Origin: Flavobacterium sp. J27
GTDB lineage: Bacteria > Bacteroidota > Bacteroidia > Flavobacteriales > Flavobacteriaceae
Length of the DNA stretch: 32,137 bases
Reading direction: 5' to 3'
Assembly (NCBI RefSeq): GCF_004303025.1
Contig: NZ_PJQW01000011.1
Location: 23,485 to 55,621, forward strand
Shown here: piece after piece, positions 1 to 8,368 of the stretch
How the letters are laid out: each line of letters starts with the position of its first letter
Numbering within the stretch: position 1 is the first letter of the stretch
Made by a program: the position numbers and the translations under genes
Notes under the pieces: model-generated
Told to the model about the DNA's origin: nothing
Database searches by the model: none
Seen by the model: only the letters and a program-made list of their open reading frames with translations

Positions 1-353
1 TCAAGCCAAACAGAGGTGATTATGCAGCTGACGGAGCGCTTTATACCGTTGAGGCTAAATCATATGAGCCAAATAATTTCAATTTATATAACATGGCAGG
101 TAACGTGTCGGAATGGACAGAATCTGCTTATGATGTAACTGCTTATGAATTCGTTTCTACAATGAATCCAAACGTTGCAGATAGAAAAAATCAAAGAAAA
201 GTTGTACGTGGTGGGTCTTGGAAAGATGTTGCTTATTTCTTACAAGTTTCTACTCGTGATTATGAGTACGCTGATTCCGCAAGAAGTTATATCGGTTTCA
301 GAACTGTACAAGATTACATGGGTACAGCAGCTACAGCAACTAGTCCTAAATAA
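1..353 (+). CDS. gldK: GldK, C-terminal part (T9SS/gliding lipoprotein)
   Basis: Only the last 116 codons are in the window; the reading frame is open from base 3 to the TAA at 351-353. The visible part is the end of a formylglycine-generating-enzyme-like (FGE/SUMF1) fold, with the family's NMAGNVSEWT, VRGGSWKD and YIGFR motifs. GldK is an outer-membrane lipoprotein which, with GldN, forms the periplasmic ring of the type IX secretion system. Assignment rests on this fold plus the gldL-gldM-gldN genes that follow in the usual order. It is not a free sulfatase-activating enzyme in this context. The gap to gldL is 57 nt and holds no terminator, so the genes are likely one operon. Confidence 0.93.
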   Translation, partial: KPNRGDYAADGALYTVEAKSYEPNNFNLYNMAGNVSEWTESAYDVTAYEFVSTMNPNVADRKNQRKVVRGGSWKDVAYFLQVSTRDYEYADSARSYIGFRTVQDYMGTAATATSPK

Positions 354-410
354 TGTATATAACCAATTTTTAAATTATAAATTAAACTTAACTAACTAAA
401 ATTATTTATT

Positions 411-1043
411 ATGGCAATTTTAAGCAAAAAAGCAATGAACTTCCTTTATGGAATGGGAGCAGCAGTAGTAATCGTTGGAGCATTATTCAAATTACAACAC
501 TGGCCTGGGGCAAATGAAATGTTAATCGTAGGGTTATTAACTGAGGCTGCTATCTTCGCTTTATCTGCATTTGAAGCACCTGAAAAAGATCTAGATTGGT
601 CTTTAGTTTATCCTGAATTAGCTGGTGGAGAATCAAATGGTAAGAAAAAGAATGAAAACCCAACAGATGCTCAAGGTTTGCTATCTCAAAAATTAGATAA
701 TATGCTTAAAGAAGCAAAAATTGATGGTGCTTTGATGGAAAGTTTAGGGAACAGTATCAAAAACTTTGAAGGTGCTGCAAAAAGCATTTCTCCAACTGTT
801 GACTCTATTTCATCACAAAAGAAATATTCTGAAGAGATGTCTCAAGCTGCTGCTCAAATGGAAGCTTTAAACAGCTTGTATAAAGTACAATTAGAAAGTG
901 CTTCAAGAAATGCAGAAGCAAATAAAGAAATTGCTGATAACGCTGCTAAATTAAAAGAACAAATGCAGTCAATGACTTCTAACATAGCATCTTTAAATGC
1001 TGTTTATGGAGGTATGCTTTCTGCAATGAATAATAGAGGATAA
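411..1043 (+). CDS. gldL: GldL, T9SS inner-membrane motor protein
   Basis: 210 aa, about the usual GldL length. The first 55 residues hold two hydrophobic helices (about 9-27 and 37-52) joined by the loop KLQHWPGANE, which is a hallmark of GldL. The rest is a soluble, Ala/Gln/Lys-rich helical cytoplasmic domain. In the T9SS, GldL and GldM form the proton-motive-force-driven motor, with GldL providing the membrane helices around the GldM transmembrane helix. It lies between gldK and gldM with gaps near 58 nt on both sides and no terminator. Confidence 0.95.
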   Translation: MAILSKKAMNFLYGMGAAVVIVGALFKLQHWPGANEMLIVGLLTEAAIFALSAFEAPEKDLDWSLVYPELAGGESNGKKKNENPTDAQGLLSQKLDNMLKEAKIDGALMESLGNSIKNFEGAAKSISPTVDSISSQKKYSEEMSQAAAQMEALNSLYKVQLESASRNAEANKEIADNAAKLKEQMQSMTSNIASLNAVYGGMLSAMNNRG

Positions 1044-1101
1044 TTAGTTTTATCATTTAATTAACTAAAAATTATTAATTTAAAAAAAACTAATTTTAAA
1101 A

Positions 1102-2652
1102 ATGGCAGGAGGAAAATTAACCCCTAGACAGAAGATGATCAACCTGATGTACTTGGTTTTCATCGCGATGTTGGCATTAAACATGTCAAAAGAAGTTTTA
1201 ACAGCATTTGGTTTGATGAATGAGAAATTTGACTCTTCAAATACTTCAGCTTCTGATTCTAATTCAAAATTATTATCAGTTTTAGATCAAAAAGCATCAG
1301 AAGATGCAGCTAAATTTGCTGGACCAAACAAAATGGCTACTGAGGTTTCTAAAGTATCAAATGATTTTTACGCATATTTGGGTAAAGTGAAAAATGATAT
1401 TGAAGGGAAATTTGAAAAACAAGATGGTAAATTACCATACGAAGCTATGGATAAAAGTACTATCGATGAAGCATGGTTTCAAGGAGATGGATATTCTCCT
1501 GAAGGAAAAGCAATTGAAGCTAAATTTAATGCTTATGTTGCTGACATGAAAAAAGTATTTGGTAATGATGTGAAATATCAACCTATTATCAAAGAAATAG
1601 AAAAGAAATTTTCTACAGCAGATGTAAAAAACAAAGATGGTGTTAAAATTAAATATTTAGACTATCATTTTAAAGGATTTCCTGCTATAGCTACTGTTGC
1701 TAAGATTACTGCATTACAGAATGATGTAAAATCTATTGAGACTGGTGCTTATAATTTATTTTTAGGTAACACATTTAAAGAGGCTGCATCTATGAAGAAT
1801 TACCAAGGTATAGTAATTCTTGATAAAAGTGCATTCTTTGCTGGTGAAGCTGTGAAAGGTAAAATTGTTTTAGGTAAGTATGATAACAAAACAGTTCCTT
1901 CATCAGTTGTTGTTAATGGAACAGAATTAGATTTAGCATCTGCTATGGAAAATGGTGCTGCTAATTTCAGTATTCCTTCAGGAAACGTTGGTGAACATGA
2001 GATAGAAGGTAAATTTACTTTCATGGAAGATGGTAATCCAGTTCCTGTTGATATTAAAGGTAACTATGTTGTAGTACCAAAACCAAACTCTGCAACAATT
2101 TCTGCAGACAAAATGAATGTAGTTTATAGAGGTGTTGTTAACCCAATGACTATTTCATTTGCGGGTATTTCTGATGATAAAGTAAACGCTTCTGCAGCTG
2201 GTTTATCTAAAGGTTCAGGTGTTGGAAAATACAATATGAATCCTGGTCAAGGTAGAGAAGTAGTTATTAATGTAACTGGAAAATTACCTGATGGAACTAA
2301 TGTTTCTGATAAAAAGACATTCCGTATTAAAGATATTCCAGGTCCTCAAGGTAAGATTAGAGGAGAAGTTGCGGCTTCTGGTCCTAAATCGAGTTTAGAA
2401 GTTTCTACTGTAACTGCAGTTTTAGAAGACTTTGATTTTGAATTAGGAATTGATGTTACTTCATTTAATATTAAAGTTCCTGGTCAACCTACAATTGTTG
2501 TTTCTGGAAATAAAATGGATAGTAGAGCTAGAGGAGCAATTGGAAAAGCAAGCAGAGGTGATGTTATTATTATCTCTGAAATAAAAACTAAGTTAAGAGG
2601 TAGTTCAATCATGATGAAGAAAACTGCTCCTTGTACTTACGAAATTAAATAA
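1102..2652 (+). CDS. gldM: GldM, T9SS motor shaft protein
   Basis: 516 aa, typical GldM length. It begins MAGGKLTPRQKMINLMYLVF, the conserved GldM start, with one transmembrane helix at about 12-33 (with GldL part of the motor) and a long periplasmic part: a helical domain (about 35-215) followed by beta-rich domains to the C terminus. GldM spans the periplasm and contacts the GldK/GldN ring. The N-terminal helix keeps an acidic residue (Glu31, within NMSKEVL) of the kind implicated in proton coupling in the family. Same operon as gldL and gldN. Confidence 0.96.
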   Translation: MAGGKLTPRQKMINLMYLVFIAMLALNMSKEVLTAFGLMNEKFDSSNTSASDSNSKLLSVLDQKASEDAAKFAGPNKMATEVSKVSNDFYAYLGKVKNDIEGKFEKQDGKLPYEAMDKSTIDEAWFQGDGYSPEGKAIEAKFNAYVADMKKVFGNDVKYQPIIKEIEKKFSTADVKNKDGVKIKYLDYHFKGFPAIATVAKITALQNDVKSIETGAYNLFLGNTFKEAASMKNYQGIVILDKSAFFAGEAVKGKIVLGKYDNKTVPSSVVVNGTELDLASAMENGAANFSIPSGNVGEHEIEGKFTFMEDGNPVPVDIKGNYVVVPKPNSATISADKMNVVYRGVVNPMTISFAGISDDKVNASAAGLSKGSGVGKYNMNPGQGREVVINVTGKLPDGTNVSDKKTFRIKDIPGPQGKIRGEVAASGPKSSLEVSTVTAVLEDFDFELGIDVTSFNIKVPGQPTIVVSGNKMDSRARGAIGKASRGDVIIISEIKTKLRGSSIMMKKTAPCTYEIK

Positions 2653-2696
2653 GAAGTTTTCAAAGAGTTTATTCATTAAACTAAAAATTAGAAAAG

Positions 2697-3584
2697 ATGA
2701 GTTGGAGAAATTTTATGTTAGTTGTTGCATTAGGTTTAAGTTCTACTTTTACTTTTGCTCAATCTAATCTTTTAAATGCAAAAACACCAGACCAAATTGG
2801 TCAAAAAACAGAAGCAGAATTAGTTGCTGATAATGACAAACCATTACCATATGGTTATGTTATGGATAGAGATGTTTTAATGGGTAAACGTATTTGGGAA
2901 TACATCGATTTAGATGAAAGAGTAAATTTTCCTTTATATTTCCCTGTTGAAGGTGATTTAGGTCCAGATAGACAGCCTCTTTATAATGTTTTAATTAGCG
3001 GAATTAGAGATGGTAAAATCACTGAAGTTTATGATAACAGTTATTTTACTGAAAAAAAATCAATTAGTGATATTGAAGCATCTTTAGTATTTATTGATAC
3101 TACAGATGCAGGAAGAGAATACTTCAATGCAGGTGAAACTATTCCAGATGAGTATATCGTAAAACAGGAAATTGAAGCTTACCACGTTAATGCTTATAAA
3201 ACTGTTGGTTACTGGTATTTTGACAAGCGTCAAGGTGAAATGAAATACCGTATGCTTGGTATTTGTCCAGTTGTTCCAGATGTATTTACATTAAACAATG
3301 AAGAACCTGAAGATATTGAATTGTTTTGGGTTTATTTCCCAGCAGTAAGAGATGTGTTACATGAAGCCAAATCTTTTAATAACAAGAACTCTGCAATGCC
3401 TTTTTCTTTTGATCACTTGTTGAATTCAAGAAGATTTAATGCGGTAATTTACCAAGAAGAGAATGTTTATGGGGATCGTCAAATTAAAGATTACATGAAA
3501 GAAAATGCGCAAATGCAACTTTTGGAAGCAGAACGCATCAAAGAAAAGCTACGTAATTTTGAACAAGATATGTGGAATTATTAA
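2697..3584 (+). CDS. gldN: GldN, T9SS periplasmic ring protein
   Basis: 295 aa. A signal peptide is visible (hydrophobic stretch about 6-21, probable cut before QSN). The mature protein shows GldN/PorN features: the DKPLPYGYVMDRDVLMGKRI segment, then RVNFPLYFP and a C-terminal region with SRRFNAVIYQEENVYGDR. GldN binds GldK to form the large periplasmic ring attached to the outer membrane. It is the last gene of the gldKLMN run; a strong hairpin terminator starts 26 nt after the stop. I see no second gldN copy (gldO) in the window. Confidence 0.95.
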   Translation: MSWRNFMLVVALGLSSTFTFAQSNLLNAKTPDQIGQKTEAELVADNDKPLPYGYVMDRDVLMGKRIWEYIDLDERVNFPLYFPVEGDLGPDRQPLYNVLISGIRDGKITEVYDNSYFTEKKSISDIEASLVFIDTTDAGREYFNAGETIPDEYIVKQEIEAYHVNAYKTVGYWYFDKRQGEMKYRMLGICPVVPDVFTLNNEEPEDIELFWVYFPAVRDVLHEAKSFNNKNSAMPFSFDHLLNSRRFNAVIYQEENVYGDRQIKDYMKENAQMQLLEAERIKEKLRNFEQDMWNY

Positions 3585-3609
3585 TATAAAATTTCTCCAA
3601 TTTTAATAT

Positions 3610-3643
3610 AAACTCTTATCATTAATTTGATAAGAGTTTTTTT
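3610..3643 (+). terminator. Intrinsic terminator of the gldKLMN operon
   Basis: Perfect 11-bp stem (AAACTCTTATC 3610-3620 pairs with 3629-3639), 8-nt loop, then a T-rich run. It separates gldN from the next gene. The sequence TATTTTTG at 3643-3650 right after it matches the Bacteroidetes -7 box TAnnTTTG, but it sits only 4 nt before the ATG at 3655, so it would imply a leaderless message; I do not call it a promoter. Confidence 0.88.
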
Positions 3644-3654
3644 ATTTTTGCATT

Positions 3655-4710
3655 ATGAAAGATTTTCTTATCATTGGTTCTGGAATTGCAGGTACATGTT
3701 TCGCTGAATTTTGTCTGCATAACAACACATCCTTTTTGGTCTTGGACGATAATTCGCAACCTTCTTCAAAAATAGCAGGCGGATTATATAATCCTGTAGT
3801 TTTAAAACGATTTAGTGAAGTATGGAAAGCTAAAGAACAATTAGCTTTAGCCTTTCCTTTTTATAAAGCCTTAGAAGATAAACTGCATATTACAGTTGAT
3901 TATAAAATTCCAATTTACAGAAGATTTGCTTCTGTTGAAGAACAAAATGATTGGTTTGCAGCTGCCGATAAACCTAGCCTTTCTTCTTTTCTTTCTACTC
4001 AACTGATACAAGATCAGTATCTTTCTGTAAATGCTACTTTTGGTTATGGTGAAGTTTTACATACGGGGTATTTAGATGTTAAAGCCTTAGTTACTTCTTA
4101 TGTTTCTTATCTTAAAACTATAGATTTATTTCTTTCCGATCGGTTTGATTATAGCGCATTAGAAATTAAGGATGATTTTGTTATATATAATAAAGAGAAA
4201 TTTAAGAATGTTGTCTTTGCAGAAGGTTTTGGTTTACACGCTAATCCTTATTTTAATGATTTGCCACTTGATGGAACCAAAGGGGAACTGTTAATTATTG
4301 ATGCGCCAAATTTGCAAATTGACGTTACCATTAAATCGAGTATTTTTATTTTGCCTATTGGTAACAATAAATATAAAGTTGGTGCCACTTATGATTGGAA
4401 TGACAAGACAAATTTACCAACCGAAGCAGGTAAAATAGAATTACTAGAGAAATTAAATGAAATTATTACTTGCGAGTATAAAGTAATTGAGCATTTTGCA
4501 GGAGTAAGACCTACTGTAAAAGATAGAAGACCTTTAGTCGGTACACATTACAAATATAAAAATGTTCACGTTTTAAACGGACTTGGAACAAGAGGGGTAA
4601 TGTTGGCTCCTTTTTTGGCGAAACAGTTATTTCATCATGTTGTTTTGGGTGAAAGTTTGGAGAAGGAAATAGATATTATTCGTATTTACAAAAAAAGAAA
4701 CCTTATTTAG
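3655..4710 (+). CDS. FAD-dependent oxidoreductase (DAO family)
   Basis: 351 aa. The N terminus is a Rossmann dinucleotide-binding site, FLIIGSGIAGTCFAEF (GxGxxG at 8-13), followed by SSKIAGGLYNP. The C terminus carries GLGTRGVMLAPFLAKQL, the second FAD-contacting segment of the D-amino-acid-oxidase/glycine-oxidase superfamily. No signal peptide, so cytoplasmic. The substrate cannot be read from the sequence; it could be a small amine or an amino acid. Its last 8 nt overlap, tail to tail, the end of the DUF983 gene. Position after gldN and before an ABC-F gene is, to my knowledge, common in flavobacteria, but a functional tie to gliding is not shown. Confidence 0.85.
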   Translation: MKDFLIIGSGIAGTCFAEFCLHNNTSFLVLDDNSQPSSKIAGGLYNPVVLKRFSEVWKAKEQLALAFPFYKALEDKLHITVDYKIPIYRRFASVEEQNDWFAAADKPSLSSFLSTQLIQDQYLSVNATFGYGEVLHTGYLDVKALVTSYVSYLKTIDLFLSDRFDYSALEIKDDFVIYNKEKFKNVVFAEGFGLHANPYFNDLPLDGTKGELLIIDAPNLQIDVTIKSSIFILPIGNNKYKVGATYDWNDKTNLPTEAGKIELLEKLNEIITCEYKVIEHFAGVRPTVKDRRPLVGTHYKYKNVHVLNGLGTRGVMLAPFLAKQLFHHVVLGESLEKEIDIIRIYKKRNLI

Positions 4711-5110
4711 TTTCTTCTTTAATTTTCTCTTTCTCTTTCCAATTTTTATCATAATGTATAAACATATTGATCCAAATATTCCTAGAGACACGCATGATAA
4801 AAGGCATAAAGACGACTAGTGTTCCAATAATAGCATAAAATGATGTCATTAAGCTACTATCTAGAAAGACTTTTGATATGACAAATGCGGCTACAGCAAA
4901 AGCAATTCCTACTGCATAGCTAACATACATAGCGCCATAAAAAAACGAAGGTTCTATTTTATATTTGGTATGACAGTGACTACATCTCTCATGCATTTCA
5001 TAAATATGCTGTAAATGATATGGGTTTTTATCTACATACATACTTTCTTCTTGGCATTTTGGGCAACTTCCTGTTAAAATGCTATTTATTTTCGTTCCTT
5101 TTTTTAACAT
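4703..5110 (-). CDS. DUF983 zinc-ribbon membrane protein
   Basis: 135 aa from the ATG at 5110 (MLKKGTKIN); a longer frame exists to 5194, but the promoter box at 5127-5134 lies inside it and the family starts shortly before its first CxxC. Two CxxC pairs (Cys16/19 in GSCPKC and Cys43/46 in RCSHC) form a predicted zinc ribbon. Two transmembrane helices follow (about 58-80 and 88-110), with a basic tail. This is the DUF983 pattern. The function is unknown. Convergent with the FAD oxidoreductase and divergent from the ABC-F gene. Confidence 0.85.
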   Translation of the reverse strand: MLKKGTKINSILTGSCPKCQEESMYVDKNPYHLQHIYEMHERCSHCHTKYKIEPSFFYGAMYVSYAVGIAFAVAAFVISKVFLDSSLMTSFYAIIGTLVVFMPFIMRVSRNIWINMFIHYDKNWKEKEKIKEETK

Positions 5111-5126
5111 TTGCAAAATATTTACA

Positions 5127-5134
5127 CAAAGGTA
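5127..5134 (-). promoter_or_regulatory. Candidate -7 box (TACCTTTG) for the DUF983 gene
   Basis: On the minus strand TACCTTTG is an exact match to the Bacteroidetes -7 consensus TAnnTTTG and ends 16 nt before the ATG at 5110. I see no TTG at the usual -33 distance, so the call rests on one box only. Confidence 0.45.
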
Positions 5135-5179
5135 CAAATTGTAAGAGTGGGTTTGTGTAACAATAGTAACAAAATAGTC

Positions 5180-7102
5180 ATGATTAACATACATAATTTA
5201 TCGGTTTCATTTGGTGGAACATTTTTGTTTGAAGAAGTAACCTTTCGTTTAGGTGCTGGTGATAGAGTAGGGCTTGTTGGGAAAAATGGAGCAGGAAAAT
5301 CGACGATGCTGAAGATTTTAGCTGGAGATTTTAAACCAGATTCTGGAGTTATTGCTACCGAAAAGGAGGTTAGAATGGGTTTTCTTCGTCAGGATATTGA
5401 TTTTGAAGAAGGTAGAACGGTTTTGGAAGAAGCGTATCAGGCATTTAGTGATATTAAAAAAGCCGAAATGCGTATTGATACGATTAATCATGAATTAGCA
5501 ACACGAACTGATTATGAAAGTCAGTCTTATTCTGAATTAATTGAAGAACTGGGAGAAGTAACTCACCATTATGAGATATTAGGTGGTTATAATTATGTAG
5601 GAGACACAGAAAAAATCTTACTCGGTTTAGGATTTAAAAGAGAAGAGTTTAATAATTTAACAAGTACGTTTTCAGGTGGATGGAGAATGCGTATTGAATT
5701 AGCTAAATTGTTATTACAATCGAATGATATTTTATTACTCGATGAGCCTACCAACCACTTAGATATTGAAAGTATCATTTGGTTAGAAGGTTTTTTAAAG
5801 AATTTTCCTGGCGTAGTGGTCATTGTTTCTCACGATAAGATGTTTTTGGATAATGTAACCAATAGAACCATTGAAATATCTCTTGGGAAGGCATACGATT
5901 TTAATAAGCCATATTCCCAATATTTAGTATTACGAGAAGAAATTCGCGAAAAGCAATTGGCTACCCAAAAAAATCAGGCTAAAAAAATTGAAGAAACGGA
6001 GAAGTTAATTGAAAAATTTCGTGCTAAAGCCTCTAAAGCTTCTATGGCACAATCGTTGATTAAAAAATTAGATAAAGTAGAGCGCATTGAAGTAGATGAA
6101 GACGATAATTCGGTGATGAGTATTTCTTTTCCTGTTTCACAAACTCCAGGTCGCGTTGTGGTTGAAGCGGAACATGTTACCAAAGCTTATGGTGAGAAGG
6201 TGATTTTAGAAGATATTTCTTTATTAGTGGAAAGAGGTAGTAAAATTGCATTCGTAGGGCAAAACGGACAAGGGAAATCGACTTTTATTAAAGCCCTTGT
6301 AAACGAATTTGAATACAAAGGGAATATCAAGTTAGGACATAATGTGCAATTGGGCTATTTTGCTCAAAACCAAGCGGAATATTTAGATGGCGAAAAAACC
6401 TTGTTAGATACCATGCTAGAAGCGGCTTTAGATTCGAATCGTTCTAAGGTGAGAGACATGCTAGGTGCTTTCCTTTTTAGAGGCGACGATGTAGAAAAGA
6501 AAGTAAAAGTGCTTTCAGGAGGAGAAAGAAACCGTTTGGCTTTATGTAAGCTTTTGTTACAGCCTATTAATGTGTTATTGATGGATGAACCTACCAATCA
6601 TTTAGATATTAAATCTAAGAATGTTTTAAAGGCGGCTTTGGAAAAGTATGAAGGAACATTATTGCTGGTATCACACGATAGGGATTTTTTACAAGGGTTG
6701 GCAAACATTACCTATGAGTTTAAAGATAAAAAAATCAAGGAATATTTAGGTGATATTAATTTCTTCTTAGAGCAACGAAATGCACAAGATATGCGTGCTT
6801 TTGAGACCAAAGACATAGAAAAAGCACCGAAACAAGCTGCTGCTGTGGTGGAAAAGAAATCGCTATCTTATGAAGAGCAAAAGAAGCAAAAGACGTTACA
6901 AAATAAGTTGAGCAAAATTGAAAGTCAGATTCAAGAGTTAGAAAGAGATATTCAAAAAGATGATAAAGAACTGGCTACTCATTATGATAAACTAATTGAA
7001 AATGCTTCTTTCTTTACCGCTTATGAAAAGAAAAAGAAAGAACTCGATCAGTTATTAGAAGATTGGGAAACAGTTCAGGAAGAGATTGATGGGTTTAATT
7101 AG
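5180..7102 (+). CDS. ABC-F family ATP-binding protein
   Basis: 640 aa from the ATG at 5180 (MINIHNLSVSFGG); a frame opening at 5111 would add 23 residues not typical of the family and overlap the DUF983 promoter. Two ABC domains without membrane segments: Walker A GKNGAGKST (34-42), signature SGGW (165-168), Walker B LLLDEPTNHLD (about 186-195), then a basic helical linker (about 265-305), Walker A GQNGQGKST (360-368), signature LSGGER (445-450) and DEPTNHLD (469-476). The C terminus (about 560-640) is a charged coiled coil as in Uup/YheS-type members. ABC-F proteins bind ribosomes and adjust translation; some give antibiotic resistance, but nothing here marks a resistance subtype. Confidence 0.92.
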   Translation: MINIHNLSVSFGGTFLFEEVTFRLGAGDRVGLVGKNGAGKSTMLKILAGDFKPDSGVIATEKEVRMGFLRQDIDFEEGRTVLEEAYQAFSDIKKAEMRIDTINHELATRTDYESQSYSELIEELGEVTHHYEILGGYNYVGDTEKILLGLGFKREEFNNLTSTFSGGWRMRIELAKLLLQSNDILLLDEPTNHLDIESIIWLEGFLKNFPGVVVIVSHDKMFLDNVTNRTIEISLGKAYDFNKPYSQYLVLREEIREKQLATQKNQAKKIEETEKLIEKFRAKASKASMAQSLIKKLDKVERIEVDEDDNSVMSISFPVSQTPGRVVVEAEHVTKAYGEKVILEDISLLVERGSKIAFVGQNGQGKSTFIKALVNEFEYKGNIKLGHNVQLGYFAQNQAEYLDGEKTLLDTMLEAALDSNRSKVRDMLGAFLFRGDDVEKKVKVLSGGERNRLALCKLLLQPINVLLMDEPTNHLDIKSKNVLKAALEKYEGTLLLVSHDRDFLQGLANITYEFKDKKIKEYLGDINFFLEQRNAQDMRAFETKDIEKAPKQAAAVVEKKSLSYEEQKKQKTLQNKLSKIESQIQELERDIQKDDKELATHYDKLIENASFFTAYEKKKKELDQLLEDWETVQEEIDGFN

Positions 7103-7172
7103 AAATTAAAAACTAAAAGTTAAAAATGAAAAGATAACAACTTTAAGTTTAAAAATAATAATGATACTATAG

Positions 7173-7203
7173 AGGGTGAGCTGGAAATGCTTGCCTTTTT
7201 TTT
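7173..7203 (+). terminator. Probable terminator after the ABC-F gene
   Basis: A 9-bp stem with three G-T wobbles (7173-7181 with 7189-7197), 7-nt loop, followed by a run of T to 7203. It lies 70 nt after the ABC-F stop codon. The stem is weaker than the others in the window. Confidence 0.6.
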
Positions 7204-7301
7204 ATGGTTATTGGTAAACTAAACGATAGCGATGTTTAATTTGTGTTGTAAGAGTGTAACATAAAGTCGTTGTATTCTAATTTATCCTGTTAAGAAACCC
7301 A

Positions 7302-7527
7302 CTGAGTAGTATAAATTACAATCTGAGTAGTAAAAATGCAACCTGAGTAGTACAAAGTGCAATCTGAGTAGTACAAAGTGCAATCTGAGTAATAAAAATA
7401 CAATCTGAGTAATAAAAATACAACCTGAGTAGTACAAAGTGCAATCTGAGTAGTAAAAACACAATCTGAGTACTACAAATTACAATCTGAGTAATAAAAA
7501 TGCAATCTGAGTACTACATTAGACAAC
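7302..7527. repeat. Array of eleven 20/21-nt tandem repeats
   Basis: Units start at 7302, 7323, 7343, 7364, 7385, 7405, 7425, 7446, 7466, 7487 and 7507; each begins CTGAGTA, continues with a short A-rich block and ends in CAAT or CAAC (the last unit is degenerate). Lengths are 21,20,21,21,20,20,21,20,21,20,21. Near-exact copies recur (units 3, 4 and 7 identical; 5 and 6 differ by one base), so the array has grown by duplication. A unit length near 21 puts each core on the same DNA face (two helical turns). No spacers, so not CRISPR. The gap 7204-7301 before it shows nothing I can name; minus-strand frames across it are repeat artefacts. Confidence 0.93.
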
Positions 7528-7593
7528 TTGAGTAAGAGAATAGGTGGTTTGTGTAGTATAATTATAAATAAAAAGTAATATTTTTTTATAGAG

Positions 7594-7626
7594 TACGTAG
7601 GAAATACGTATAAAAGAAAATACGTT
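7594..7626. repeat. TACGTA palindrome cluster (partial copy)
   Basis: TACGTA occurs at 7594-7599 and 7605-7610 and TACGTT at 7621-7626, with the A-rich filler seen in the two full 53-nt elements at 13148 and 16398. It looks like a shortened or diverged copy. It lies about 100 nt upstream of the Crp/Fnr gene. Confidence 0.55.
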
Positions 7627-7693
7627 CTGTTATCAGGGAGAAATAAGATTGATATTCTAATTCTTATCATCCTAAAATCCGAGTCATAGTTGC

Positions 7694-7701
7694 TATATTT
7701 G
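7694..7701 (+). promoter_or_regulatory. Candidate -7 box (TATATTTG) for the Crp/Fnr gene
   Basis: Exact match to TAnnTTTG, ending 24 nt before the ATG at 7726, a sensible leader length. No clear TTG at -33. Confidence 0.5.
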
Positions 7702-7725
7702 TAAGAGTTTGTTAATTCTATACCT

Positions 7726-8301
7726 ATGGTTCATCCTTTTTATTTGCATCTTACTCAATTTACGACCTTAGATGAGGCCGAATTTGAGTCTGTTTTGTCT
7801 TTTTTCAAAACAATTAAAGTGCGTAAAAAAGAGAATTTGTTAATCGAAGGTCAGGTGTGTAAAACACATTTTTTTGTGCTAAAAGGTTGTTTGCGGAAAT
7901 TTTTTATCAACAACAAAGGAGTAGAGCAAACCACCGAATTTGCTATTGAAAACTGGTGGCTTACCGATAATATTGCTTACGAAAGAGAATTGCCCACACA
8001 GTTTTATATTCAGGCAGTAGAACCTTGTGAGGTGTTAACTATCGAGAAACATTTACAAGACCAATTGTTATTAGAACATCCTACGTTAGAACGGTATTTT
8101 CGTTTTATTTACCAACGTGCGTTTGCAGCTTCACAAATGCGTATTAAGTATCTTTATGATTTTTCTAAAGAAGAAGCGTATTTTCAACTTTGTAAAAACC
8201 AACCCGAATTTGTACAACGGGTACCGCAATATTTAATTGCATCTTTTTTAGGTTTTACTCCAGAATATTTGAGCGAAATTAGAAATCAGAAGCGTTCTTA
8301 A
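7726..8301 (+). CDS. Crp/Fnr family transcription regulator
   Basis: 191 aa. Residues about 15-115 form a cyclic-nucleotide-binding beta roll (LLIEGQVCKTHFFVLKGCLRKFF, then TTEFAIENWW). A helical linker follows, and a short C-terminal helix-turn-helix ends with IASFLGFTPEYLSEIRNQ, the recognition helix style of Bacteroidetes Crp/Fnr proteins. The PRAARA-like cAMP pocket and the Fnr iron-sulfur cysteine set are not seen, so the ligand is unknown; many relatives sense no nucleotide. The next gene, an AhpD-like protein, follows after 67 nt in the same direction without a terminator, and this pairing suggests a stress-response unit. Confidence 0.88.
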   Translation: MVHPFYLHLTQFTTLDEAEFESVLSFFKTIKVRKKENLLIEGQVCKTHFFVLKGCLRKFFINNKGVEQTTEFAIENWWLTDNIAYERELPTQFYIQAVEPCEVLTIEKHLQDQLLLEHPTLERYFRFIYQRAFAASQMRIKYLYDFSKEEAYFQLCKNQPEFVQRVPQYLIASFLGFTPEYLSEIRNQKRS

Positions 8302-8368
8302 ACCAGTTTAAGTTTTTTGTGTATTAGGATGACGAACTTTGTCTTGTTCATTATAAATACATTAAAAA

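Noticed and set aside
175..399. Plus-strand frame overlapping the end of gldK
   Set aside because: It is out of frame with the conserved GldK end and has no family features.
3643..3650. TATTTTTG as promoter of the FAD oxidoreductase gene
   Set aside because: It ends 4 nt before the ATG and overlaps the T run of the gldN terminator; no -33 box at a proper distance.
7302..7527. CRISPR array
   Set aside because: Units are contiguous with no unique spacers, there is no palindromic repeat of 28-36 nt, and no cas gene is in the window.
7282..7670. Two minus-strand reading frames (7282-7464 and 7473-7670) with repeated LLRLHF/YYSDC peptides
   Set aside because: They are the translation of the 20/21-nt repeat array and its AT-rich flank. 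Unit lengths of 20 and 21 shift the frame, and there is no sign of selection on the protein.
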